A program made the position numbers and the translations under genes. Under the pieces are notes generated by a model, which saw only the letters and a program-made list of their open reading frames with translations, was not told the origin of the DNA and made no database searches. Source: Stenotrophomonas maltophilia (GTDB taxonomy: Bacteria > Pseudomonadota > Gammaproteobacteria > Xanthomonadales > Xanthomonadaceae). From it: 64,000 nt of DNA. Location of the stretch: assembly GCF_001676385.1 (NCBI RefSeq), contig NZ_LYVJ01000003.1:186001-250000 (forward strand), given 5' to 3'. Numbering within the stretch: the first letter of the stretch is position 1; every line of letters begins with the position of its first letter. This document shows, piece by piece, positions 56,878 through 64,000 of the stretch.

Positions 56878-58002
56878 ATGTTCTGGACCATCAAGGTCGT
56901 GATCGGCGACGGCGAGCGCGGCCTGGTGTATCGCAACCGTCGCTTCCAGCAGATCCTGCTGCCGGGCGTGCACCGCCTGTCGCGGTTCGGCGGCCGCCCG
57001 CAGGTGGAGGTCCACACCGCATCGAAGGGTGCGGCCTACACCGGCAGCGACCAGGACAGCCTGATCGAAGCGCAGGGCGCGCAGCTGGGCACGCACTTCG
57101 TGCTGGCCAATGTCGGCGCCAGCGAGGTCGGCCTGTTGCTGCGCAACGGCCGCATCGATGAAGTGCTGCCGCCGGGCAGCCGTCGCCTGTACTGGCGCGG
57201 TTCGGTCGATACCCAGGTGCAGGTGATGGCGCTGGGTGACGAGCCGCGCATTCCGGCGGACGTCCAGCAGCGGCTCGGCCAGCTGGGGGTGCTGCCGCGT
57301 GTGGCGGTGATCAGCACCGTGCCGAGCGAGTCGGTGGGCCTGCTGTTCATCGATGGCACGCTGCGGCAGACGCTGGACGCCGGCCTGCACGCGTTCTGGA
57401 ACTTCAACGGCAACGTGTCGGTGGAGCGCGTGGAGCTGCGGGCACGTTCGCTGGACGTGTCCGGCCAGGAACTGCTCAGCCGCGACAAGGTGACCCTGCG
57501 GGTGAACCTGGCCGCGACCGTGCAGGTGATCGACCCGGTGCGTGCGCACCGCACGCTCAGCAATGCCGATGAGTTCGTCTACCGGCAGCTGCAGTTCGGC
57601 CTGCGCCAGGCGATCGCCGCGCGCAGCCTGGACGAGCTGCTGGGTGACAAGGCGGCACTGGACGGCGAGATCGCCGCCCATGTGCAGGCTGCGATCGACG
57701 GCCACGGCGTGCGGTTGCTCGGCGTCGGCATCAAGGACGTGATCCTGCCGGGCGAAATGAAGGAGATCCTCAACGGTGTGGTGCTGGCCGAGAAGCAGGC
57801 CCAGGCCAGCGTGATCCGCCGCCGCGAGGAGGCCAATGCCACGCGTTCGCAGCTCAACACCGCAAAGCTGATCGAGGACAACCCGGTGTTGATGCGCCTG
57901 AAGGAGCTGGAGGCGCTGGAGAAGGTCACCGAGAAGATCGACAAGCTCACCGTGTTCGGCGGCCTGGACGGCGTGCTGAAGCAGCTGGTGACGATCAGGT
58001 AG
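56878..58002 (+). CDS. slipin-like SPFH/band-7 protein with triple N-terminal motif
   Basis: The 374-residue protein has an SPFH/band-7 domain at about 140-300 (VRVNLAATVQVIDP-type strand, VKDVILPGEM-like end) and a helical C-terminus with a charged coil (IRRREEANATRSQ). Unlike normal slipins it has no membrane helix. The motif G-L-L/V...G.....L.PG.H/R occurs three times, at 13-35, 83-106 and 152-175. It lies 56 bp upstream of rtcB and is probably cotranscribed. SPFH proteins form ring-like scaffolds. Confidence 0.85.
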   Translation: MFWTIKVVIGDGERGLVYRNRRFQQILLPGVHRLSRFGGRPQVEVHTASKGAAYTGSDQDSLIEAQGAQLGTHFVLANVGASEVGLLLRNGRIDEVLPPGSRRLYWRGSVDTQVQVMALGDEPRIPADVQQRLGQLGVLPRVAVISTVPSESVGLLFIDGTLRQTLDAGLHAFWNFNGNVSVERVELRARSLDVSGQELLSRDKVTLRVNLAATVQVIDPVRAHRTLSNADEFVYRQLQFGLRQAIAARSLDELLGDKAALDGEIAAHVQAAIDGHGVRLLGVGIKDVILPGEMKEILNGVVLAEKQAQASVIRRREEANATRSQLNTAKLIEDNPVLMRLKELEALEKVTEKIDKLTVFGGLDGVLKQLVTIR

Positions 58003-58058
58003 GGGGTTGCGGCGGCGCAGGGACGCGCCGCCGGCCCACCAAGGACAGACATAACGAC

Positions 58059-59279
58059 ATGGATACTCAACAGAACTATCAATGGCTGCACGCCGAGGGC
58101 ACCACCCCGATCAAGGGCTGGGTCAACGGCGTGCCGCTGGAGGCGCAGGCCCACGAGCAGCTGCGCAACATTGCCGCGATCCCGTTCGTCGGGCCGTGGG
58201 TGGCCGTGATGCCGGACGTGCACCTGGGCAAGGGTGCAACCGTGGGCTCGGTGATCCCGACCCGCGGTGCGATCATCCCTGCCGCAGTCGGCGTCGACAT
58301 CGGCTGCGGCATGGCGGCGGTACGTACCACGCTGCGCGCCGATGACCTGCCCGATGACCTGCGGCAGCTGCGCAGCAGCATCGAACGTAGCATTCCGGTC
58401 GGCAACGGGCGCGGCGGCGAGCATCACCGCATGCCCGACAGCATCCACACCCGGCTGGTGCGGTCCGGGCTGGCCGCCGGCCTGGAGAAGATCAAGGACA
58501 AGCATCGCAGGATCCGCACCGACAAGCTCGACCGCCAGTTGGGTACGCTGGGCGGCGGCAACCACTTCATCGAACTGTGCCTGGACGAGACGGATGCGGT
58601 GTGGGTGATGCTGCACAGCGGATCGCGCGGCACCGGCAACCTGATCGGCACCTACTTCATCGAGAAGGCGCGCGAGGAGCTGGCCCGGCGTGTGCTGGGC
58701 TTCCACCTGCCGGACAAGGACCTGGCGTTCTTCATGGAAGGCGAGCCGCTGTTCGACGACTATGTCGAAGCAGTGTCGTGGGCGCAGGACTACGCCCGGC
58801 ATAACCGCGAAGCGATGATGTCGCGCGTGCTGGCCGAGATGCGCCACCGCCTGCCGAAGTTCCAGCTGGCGGCGATGGCGGTGAACTGCCATCACAACTA
58901 CGTGCAGAAGGAAACGCACCACGGGCAGGAACTGCTGGTGACCCGCAAGGGCGCCGTCAGTGCCCGCGAGGGTGAGCTGGGCATCATTCCCGGCAGCATG
59001 GGCACGCGCAGCTACATCGTGCGTGGCAAAGGCAACACGGACAGCTTCCACAGCTGCAGCCACGGAGCCGGCCGGGTGATGAGCCGCGGTGCTGCGCGCC
59101 AGCAGATCACGCTGGCCCAGCACCGCGAGGCGACTGCGCACGTGGAATGCCGCAAGGACAGCGGCGTACTGGACGAGTCACCGGCAGCCTACAAGTCGAT
59201 CGACGATGTGATGGCCGCGCAGCTGGACCTGGTCGAGGTGGTGCACACCCTGCGGCAGGTCCTGTGCGTGAAGGGATGA
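58059..59279 (+). CDS. rtcB: RNA-splicing ligase RtcB
   Basis: The 406-residue ligase matches E. coli RtcB. Metal and catalytic residues are in MPDVHLGKGATVGSVIPTRG (Asp53, His55), GVDIGCGM (Asp80, Cys83), LGGGNHF (His169), LHSGSRG (His186) and SCSHGAGRVMSR (His335, the GMP-linked histidine). It joins 2',3'-cyclic phosphate ends to 5'-hydroxyl ends, as in broken tRNA or rRNA. No rtcA or rtcR is in the window. The partner here is the slipin-like protein. Confidence 0.97.
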   Translation: MDTQQNYQWLHAEGTTPIKGWVNGVPLEAQAHEQLRNIAAIPFVGPWVAVMPDVHLGKGATVGSVIPTRGAIIPAAVGVDIGCGMAAVRTTLRADDLPDDLRQLRSSIERSIPVGNGRGGEHHRMPDSIHTRLVRSGLAAGLEKIKDKHRRIRTDKLDRQLGTLGGGNHFIELCLDETDAVWVMLHSGSRGTGNLIGTYFIEKAREELARRVLGFHLPDKDLAFFMEGEPLFDDYVEAVSWAQDYARHNREAMMSRVLAEMRHRLPKFQLAAMAVNCHHNYVQKETHHGQELLVTRKGAVSAREGELGIIPGSMGTRSYIVRGKGNTDSFHSCSHGAGRVMSRGAARQQITLAQHREATAHVECRKDSGVLDESPAAYKSIDDVMAAQLDLVEVVHTLRQVLCVKG

Positions 59280-59287
59280 TGGAGCGG

Positions 59288-59367
59288 TGCCGGCCAAGGC
59301 CGGCCTCTACCAGAGCAGCACGTCGCGTCGGGGGTCAGATCGCTTTCTGCGAAAGGGATCTGACCCC
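59288..59367. repeat. REP-like element and GGGGTC palindrome
   Basis: 59288-59310 has a GCCGGCC stem ending in CTAC. 59331-59367 pairs GGGGTCAGATC with GATCTGACCCC and has a partly paired interior (CTTTC/GAAAG). Both follow rtcB and precede a convergent gene. Confidence 0.75.
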
Positions 59368-59374
59368 GGCACAT

Positions 59375-60280
59375 TCAGCGCGGCACGCTGTCTTCGGCCA
59401 CCAGCGCGTGGTGCACGCCGATGCCCGCACGCACGCCTTCGGCCATGGCCAGGGTGATGTTGCCGACCGTCGTCGCGTCGCCTGCGGCATACACGTGCGG
59501 CACCGAGGTCTGCTTCATCATGTCGACCTCGATCAGCACGCCCAGCGGGCTCTCGGCCAGCGCGCAGCCGAGTTGCTGCACCAGCGGTGTGGCCATCGCC
59601 TGGGTGGCCGGCACGAACAGCGCACGCTGGGCGATGCGGCGACCGTCGGCCAGCTCCACTTCCAGCCAGGTGGGCTGGTCACCCTGCACGGCCACCACCG
59701 GCGATGTTTCGATCGCCACGCTACGCTGCTGCATCGCGGCCCGCTCATCGTCGGCGATCGGCAGTCCCTGGCTGAAGAAGGTGACGTTGCCCCAGTCGGC
59801 GAACAGCGGCGCCTTGCTGGCGGACATCGGGTGGCCTCCGAGCAGGCCGATGGCACCGCCCCCCACCTCGTAACCATGGCAGTAGGGGCAGTGCAGCACG
59901 GTACTGCCCCAGCGCTCGGCCAGGCCCGGCAGCGCCGGCAACTGGTCGGCGATGCCGCTGGCCAGCAGCAGCTTGCGCGCGGCCAGCACCTGGCCATCGG
60001 CAGTACGTACTTCCACGCCGCTGGCACTGGCGGTGGCCTGCACCGCCTCGGCATGCACCCAGCGCACGCTGGGGTAATCCAGCAGTTGCTGGCGCGCGGT
60101 CTTCAGCAGCTCTGCGCCGCTGATGCCATCCAGCCCCGGCACGCCGTGCGAATGGCTGGCGAAGCGGTTGCGCGGCGAACCGGCGTCGATGACGGTGACC
60201 GGGCGACGGGCACGGGCCAGGATCAGGCCAGCGGCGATGCCGGCGTAGCTGCCGCCGACGATGAGCACATCAGGATTCAT
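59375..60280 (-). CDS. thioredoxin reductase-like flavoprotein
   Basis: The 301-residue protein has an FAD motif VLIVGGSYAGIAAGLIL, the redox pair CPYC (Cys131/Cys134) in HCPYCHGYEV, and the C-terminal FAD signature YAAGDATTVGNITLAMAEG. It resembles thioredoxin-reductase-like oxidoreductases rather than TrxB proper, because the substrate domain is short. It uses NAD(P)H. It overlaps the Rrf2 gene by 11 bases, so the regulator and enzyme form an operon. Confidence 0.85.
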   Translation of the reverse strand: MNPDVLIVGGSYAGIAAGLILARARRPVTVIDAGSPRNRFASHSHGVPGLDGISGAELLKTARQQLLDYPSVRWVHAEAVQATASASGVEVRTADGQVLAARKLLLASGIADQLPALPGLAERWGSTVLHCPYCHGYEVGGGAIGLLGGHPMSASKAPLFADWGNVTFFSQGLPIADDERAAMQQRSVAIETSPVVAVQGDQPTWLEVELADGRRIAQRALFVPATQAMATPLVQQLGCALAESPLGVLIEVDMMKQTSVPHVYAAGDATTVGNITLAMAEGVRAGIGVHHALVAEDSVPR

Positions 60281-60725
60281 GGTGACCTTCCAGGGAACGG
60301 TGATGAGCGAGATGGCGGGCGAAGTCGGCGCCGAGCCGGTCCAGCGTGACCGTCTGCAGGCGCTGTTCGAGCAGGCGCTGTGCTTGCCGCGCCCCGTCAA
60401 GCAGGGCGTTGTCGACCAGTTGCTGGATCGGGCAGCCGCCGGCGGACGCACGGGCGCCGACCTGTACCAGTGGAGGGGCTCCCACCGCCAAATAGATGTC
60501 GTGCAGGGTGATCGCAGCAGCGTCACGAGCCAGCTGGCTGCCGCCGCCATGCCCGCGTGCGCTGCGCACCAGGCCGGCCTTCTGCAGCTGCGCCAGGATC
60601 CGGCGGATCACCACCGGGTGGGTGGGCAGGCAAGCCGCCAGCTGCTCGGAGGTGCGCGGTTGCACCTGGCCGACCAGGTGGGCCATCACGTGCAGTGCGT
60701 CGGAAAGCGGGTTCGCGGATTTCAT
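60270..60725 (-). CDS. Rrf2 family transcriptional regulator
   Basis: The 151-residue protein has a winged helix at the N-terminus (SEQLAACLPTHPVVIRRILAQLQKAGLVRS, wing ARGHGGGSQLARD). It lacks the three-cysteine iron-sulfur set of IscR, having only isolated cysteines. It probably senses redox or electrophiles through one cysteine. A perfect palindrome next to its start suggests self-regulation. It leads the operon with the flavoprotein gene. Confidence 0.88.
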   Translation of the reverse strand: MKSANPLSDALHVMAHLVGQVQPRTSEQLAACLPTHPVVIRRILAQLQKAGLVRSARGHGGGSQLARDAAAITLHDIYLAVGAPPLVQVGARASAGGCPIQQLVDNALLDGARQAQRLLEQRLQTVTLDRLGADFARHLAHHRSLEGHHES

Positions 60726-60746
60726 GTAACAAATGTAGTTACATTT
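60724..60746. promoter_or_regulatory. palindromic operator at the Rrf2 start
   Basis: AAATGTA-GT-TACATTT (60731-60746) is a perfect palindrome. An overlapping inverted repeat, ATGTAAC and GTTACAT (60724 and 60738), includes the ATG codon. The site lies where the regulator operon would start, so it is a good candidate for autorepression. Confidence 0.6.
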
Positions 60747-60850
60747 ATTTGCATTGTCGAGCGCCGGCCCCCCCGACCTGGATACCTGTGTCAGATGAAC
60801 CGGCGGATGCCGGCGGCACTGCCGGGCCCTGCCCGGCGGGCGCAGCGGCC

Positions 60851-61753
60851 TCAGCGCAGATAGTCGCTGCGTGCCATCGCTTCCCCCAGGTAATCCAGGA
60901 ACGAGCTGATCCGCGCCGACACGGCGGTGTTGCGGTAGTAAACCGCATGGATCGGCTGGTACACATCCAGCGTCTGCGCGGCCAGCACCGGCACGAGCGT
61001 ACCGGCGGCACGGTCGCGGTCGGTGACGAAGTCGGACAGGCAGGTGATGCCCACGCCTTCCACCGCCAGCCGGCGCAACGTTTCACCGCTGGACACCGCG
61101 ATATCCGGCCGTACCTGCAGCTGGCCATCGGCGCCACCCGGCAACGGCCAGCGGTTCAACGCCTCCGGCTCGTTGAAACCCAACAGTGTGTGCTGGGCCA
61201 GTGCCGCTACGCTGGCGGGCTCGCCGTGCGCTGCCAGGTAGCCCGGGCTGGCCACCAGTTGCAGCCGGCAGCGGCCCAGCGAACGCGCGTGCAGGGTGGA
61301 ATCGGCCAGTGGCCCGATGCGGATCGCCAGGTCGGTGCGCCGTTCGAGCAGGTCGATGTAGCGCTCGGAGGAGTTCAGTTCCAGCTGTACCTCCGGGTAG
61401 CGCGCGCGATAGCCTGCTACCAGCGGTGCAATCACGTGCAGCACGAACGGCATCGCCGCATCCACGCGCAGGCGCCCGGCCGGGCGCCCACGGCGGGCCG
61501 TCATCTGCTCCTCGGCCGACTCCACCGCGTCGATGATTCCCCGCGCATGGTGCACGAAGGCCTCGCCCTCGGCGGTCAGATGCAGGCGGCGGGTGGTGCG
61601 GGTCAACAGCGTCGTGCCCAGCTTGTCCTCCAGCCGCCCCAGCGCGCGGCTGACACCTGACGGCGTCTGCCCCAGCTGCTCGGCAGCGGCGCTGATCGAA
61701 CCGCTGTCGATCACGGCCAGGAAGGCCTGCATTTCGTCGAGGGTGGTTTTCAT
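60851..61753 (-). CDS. LysR family transcriptional regulator
   Basis: The 300-residue protein has the LysR helix-turn-helix at the N-terminus (FLAVIDSGSISAAAEQLGQT, SGVSRALGRLEDKLG, LTRTTRRLHLTAEG). A two-lobed effector domain follows, with WPLPGGADGQLQVRPD. The start at 61753 begins the classic MKTTLDEMQAFLAVID. It is divergent from the MFS exporter gene (105 bp apart), which is its probable target. The effector is not known. Confidence 0.92.
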   Translation of the reverse strand: MKTTLDEMQAFLAVIDSGSISAAAEQLGQTPSGVSRALGRLEDKLGTTLLTRTTRRLHLTAEGEAFVHHARGIIDAVESAEEQMTARRGRPAGRLRVDAAMPFVLHVIAPLVAGYRARYPEVQLELNSSERYIDLLERRTDLAIRIGPLADSTLHARSLGRCRLQLVASPGYLAAHGEPASVAALAQHTLLGFNEPEALNRWPLPGGADGQLQVRPDIAVSSGETLRRLAVEGVGITCLSDFVTDRDRAAGTLVPVLAAQTLDVYQPIHAVYYRNTAVSARISSFLDYLGEAMARSDYLR

Positions 61754-61858
61754 CGGGCCATTATTGACCACACGGCAAGAGTGATTGGCGTGAAGACCGG
61801 TTTTTCGGCAAAGGTGTGCCGCGCACACTGCGCCCCTTCCTGTCCTCTGGAGCCCGCC

Positions 61859-63073
61859 ATGACCCGTGGCATCCCCCTTGCTCTGCTTGCGCTGACCCTT
61901 GGCGCCTTCGCTATCGGCACCACCGAATTCGTCATTGTCGGCCTGATCCCCACCATCGCCGCCGACCTGCAGGTCAGCCTGCCCTCGGCCGGCCTGCTGG
62001 TATCGCTGTACGCGCTGGGCGTGGCGGTCGGCGCTCCGGTGCTGACCGCGCTGACCGGCCGCGTTCCGCGCAAGACCCTGCTGGTAGCGCTGATGGTGTT
62101 GTTCACCCTCGGCAACGTCATCGCCTTCCTCGCACCGGGTTACACCTCACTGATCATCGCCCGCATCCTCACCGGCCTCGCCCACGGCGTGTTCTTCTCC
62201 ATCGGCTCGATCATCGCCACTGCAGTAGTGCCGAAGGAAAAGGCGGCCAGCGCGATCGCCATCATGTTCACTGGCCTGACCGTCGCGCTGGTGACGGGCG
62301 TGCCGCTGGGCACCTTCATCGGGCAGCATCTGGGCTGGCGCGCCACCTTCCTGGCAGTGGCCGGCCTCGGCGTGATCGCCCTGCTCGGTGCGCTGCTGGC
62401 CGTGCCGCGCAAGCTGCCGCAGAGCGCGCCAGCCAGCTTCCGCCAGCAGCTGGCCGTACTGGGCCAGCCGCGGCTGCTGCTGGTCTACGCGATGACCGCG
62501 CTGGGCTACGGCGGCACCTTCCTCGCCTTTACCTACCTGGCACCGATCCTGCAGGACGTCACCGGTTTCTCCGCCAATGCGGTCAGCCTGGTGCTGCTGG
62601 TGTACGGCGTCTCGGTCGCGATCGGCAACCTGTGGGGCGGCCGACTGGCCGACCGCATGGGCCCGGTGCCCGCACTGAAGCGCATCTTCGCCCTGCTTGC
62701 CCTCGTGCTGTTCGCGCTCACCTTCACCGCCAGCAACCCCTGGCTGATGCTGCTGACCGTGCTGGCGCTGGGTGCGGTGGCATTCGGCAACGTGCCTGGC
62801 CTGCAGGTATACGTGGTCAAGCAGGCGCAGCGTTACGCCCCGCAGGCCGCGGACGTGGCCTCGGGCCTGAACATCGCGGCGTTCAACATCGGCATTGCGC
62901 TGGGCGCCTCGCTCGGTGGGCTGGTGGTGGAGCACATCGGCCTGATGCACACGCCGTGGCTGGGCGCGCTGGTGGTGGCGGGCGCGTACGCGCTGACCGC
63001 ACTCAGCGGCCGCCTCGATCGCCGCGACGGCATCGACGCGCGTGCCGACGGGATCACCGCAGCCACCCATTGA
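61859..63073 (+). CDS. MFS transporter, DHA1 family (AraJ/YdhP-like)
   Basis: The 404-residue protein has 12 predicted membrane helices. The first is LALLALTLGAFAIGTTEFVI, with the DHA1 signature GTTEFVIVGLIPTIAADL. Motif A-like features occur in the loop after helix 2 (LTGRVPRKTLL). It probably exports small organic molecules across the inner membrane. Its start has CTGGAG upstream. An aldo/keto reductase gene lies 84 bp downstream, and the pair may form an operon under the LysR regulator. Confidence 0.88.
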   Translation: MTRGIPLALLALTLGAFAIGTTEFVIVGLIPTIAADLQVSLPSAGLLVSLYALGVAVGAPVLTALTGRVPRKTLLVALMVLFTLGNVIAFLAPGYTSLIIARILTGLAHGVFFSIGSIIATAVVPKEKAASAIAIMFTGLTVALVTGVPLGTFIGQHLGWRATFLAVAGLGVIALLGALLAVPRKLPQSAPASFRQQLAVLGQPRLLLVYAMTALGYGGTFLAFTYLAPILQDVTGFSANAVSLVLLVYGVSVAIGNLWGGRLADRMGPVPALKRIFALLALVLFALTFTASNPWLMLLTVLALGAVAFGNVPGLQVYVVKQAQRYAPQAADVASGLNIAAFNIGIALGASLGGLVVEHIGLMHTPWLGALVVAGAYALTALSGRLDRRDGIDARADGITAATH

Positions 63074-63157
63074 TCCATGCAATGCACCGTTGCCGGCACG
63101 CATACGGTGCCTGCCCTACCCTTTCCCCATCTTTCCCCCTCCCCCCTGGAGCTTCCC

Positions 63158-63967
63158 ATGACTGTCCCCGCCTTCGGTCTCGGCACCTTCCGCCTGCAAG
63201 ACCAGACCGTGATCGACTCGGTGCGCAACGCGCTGGAGGTCGGCTACCGCGCCATCGACACTGCGCAGATCTACGGCAACGAAGCCGAGGTCGGCCAGGC
63301 CATCGCCGATTCGGGCGTGCCACGCGATGAGATCTACCTGACCACCAAGGTCTGGATCACCGAGTTCAAGCGCGACGCGCTGCTGGCCAGCCTGCGCACC
63401 AGCCTTGAAAAGCTGCGCACCGACCGCGTCGACCTGGCACTGATCCACTGGCCGTCGCCGAATGACAAGGTTGACGTGCCGATGGAGGAATACCTGCCGG
63501 CGCTGGCCGAGGCCAAGGCCCAGGGCCTGGCCAGGGAGATCGGCATCTCCAACTTCACCATCGCGCAGACCCGCAAGGCGATCGAGATCCTGGGCGCCGA
63601 CGCCATCGCCACCAACCAGATCGAAATCCATCCCTATCTGCAGAACCGCCTGCTGGTGAAGTTCCTGCAGGACAAGGGCATCCACATCACTGCCTACATG
63701 AGCCTGGCCTATGGTGAAGTACTGAAGGATCCGGTGATCCAGGCCATCGCCGGCCGCCACCAGGCGACCCCGGCGCAGATCGCGTTGGCGTGGGCGCTGC
63801 AGCAGGGCTACTCCGTCATTCCCTCGTCGACCCGGCGCGAGAACCTGTCGAGCAATCTGGAAGCGGCCGCCATCCGCCTGACCGGCGAAGACATGGCGCA
63901 GATCGCCAAGCTCGACCGCGGCCATCGCCTGGCGAACCCGGAAGGTATTGCGCCGGCCTGGGATTGA
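63158..63967 (+). CDS. dkgB: aldo/keto reductase, 2,5-diketo-D-gluconate reductase B-like
   Basis: The 269-residue protein matches DkgB in length and motifs. It has [53 protein letters not shown] and [21 protein letters not shown]-type C-terminal signatures. Catalytic Asp, Tyr, Lys and His are present in these. It reduces ketoses or aldehydes with NADPH. The exact substrate is not known. CTGGAG lies upstream of the ATG. Confidence 0.88.
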   Translation: MTVPAFGLGTFRLQDQTVIDSVRNALEVGYRAIDTAQIYGNEAEVGQAIADSGVPRDEIYLTTKVWITEFKRDALLASLRTSLEKLRTDRVDLALIHWPSPNDKVDVPMEEYLPALAEAKAQGLAREIGISNFTIAQTRKAIEILGADAIATNQIEIHPYLQNRLLVKFLQDKGIHITAYMSLAYGEVLKDPVIQAIAGRHQATPAQIALAWALQQGYSVIPSSTRRENLSSNLEAAAIRLTGEDMAQIAKLDRGHRLANPEGIAPAWD

Positions 63968-63979
63968 GGCGATGTTGTT

Positions 63980-64000
63980 GTAGAGCCGAACCCCTGCTCG
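63980..64000 (+). repeat. REP-like element, cut by the window end
   Basis: GTAGAGCCGA and the start of the pairing arm are visible. It is the same type as at 14073. Confidence 0.55.

Overview
The window is a high-GC, gene-dense chromosomal segment that looks like Stenotrophomonas (Xanthomonadaceae, S. maltophilia group). The reasons are the protein families and their order, the strong bias to G or C at third codon positions, and many short GTAG-headed palindromes between genes, which match the REP-like elements described for S. maltophilia. There is no rRNA operon, no CRISPR array and no prophage. I found no intact tRNA gene, but there is a tRNA-like region at 56,311-56,521.

Layout. 1-7,200: the end of bioC, a YdcF-type protein, a PLP-dependent dehydratase, a lipoprotein, an RNA-like intergenic region with convergent terminators (3,090-3,620), mnmG, a nucleotidyltransferase and a gamma-carbonic anhydrase homologue. 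7,290-14,033: six genes joined by short overlaps (RDD, SpoIIM, DUF4129, DUF4350, MoxR, DUF58). 14,103-16,511: a ygiB/ygiC-like operon with a zinc-ribbon gene. 16,837-33,563: mostly housekeeping genes (ilvD, dinG, aroE, hemB) mixed with small membrane proteins, lipoproteins and two large exported proteins (DUF885 and an S9 peptidase). 33,744-40,246: a TonB-domain lipoprotein, an AraC-type regulator, a RAYT transposase flanked by its own repeat family, and a coupled S33 hydrolase-NatA-NatB operon. 40,538-48,628: two tandem secreted chitin-active LPMOs, a ferredoxin-NADP reductase, the yadGH transporter, panE and an epimerase-like protein. 48,779-55,799: tatD, hrpB, rluE, an exported methyltransferase-like protein and an aldo/keto reductase. 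55,800-59,279: the most interesting part. 59,375-63,967: an Rrf2 regulator with a thioredoxin-reductase-like flavoprotein, then a LysR regulator divergent from an MFS exporter and an aldo/keto reductase.

The standout is the RNA-repair locus at 55,800-59,279. A slipin-like SPFH protein with three internal copies of the usual N-terminal SPFH motif lies just upstream of the RNA ligase RtcB. It is preceded by about 1 kb without a conventional gene. That stretch holds a small ORF with its own promoter-like and terminator elements, a cluster of three ACATTATC half-sites, and a tandem pair of tRNA-like folds with perfect T arms and anticodon arms. Both folds have shortened acceptor stems and encoded CCA. 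I infer a structured RNA belonging to the RtcB system (substrate, decoy or sensor). This is testable but not proven.

A second theme is repeats that affect genes. The RAYT-associated GGGGACGG repeat supplies the stop codons of both the AraC-type regulator and the RAYT gene. A GTAG element supplies the stop of the epimerase-like gene. A separate family of GGGGTC palindromes sits between genes, twice fused into one long hairpin.
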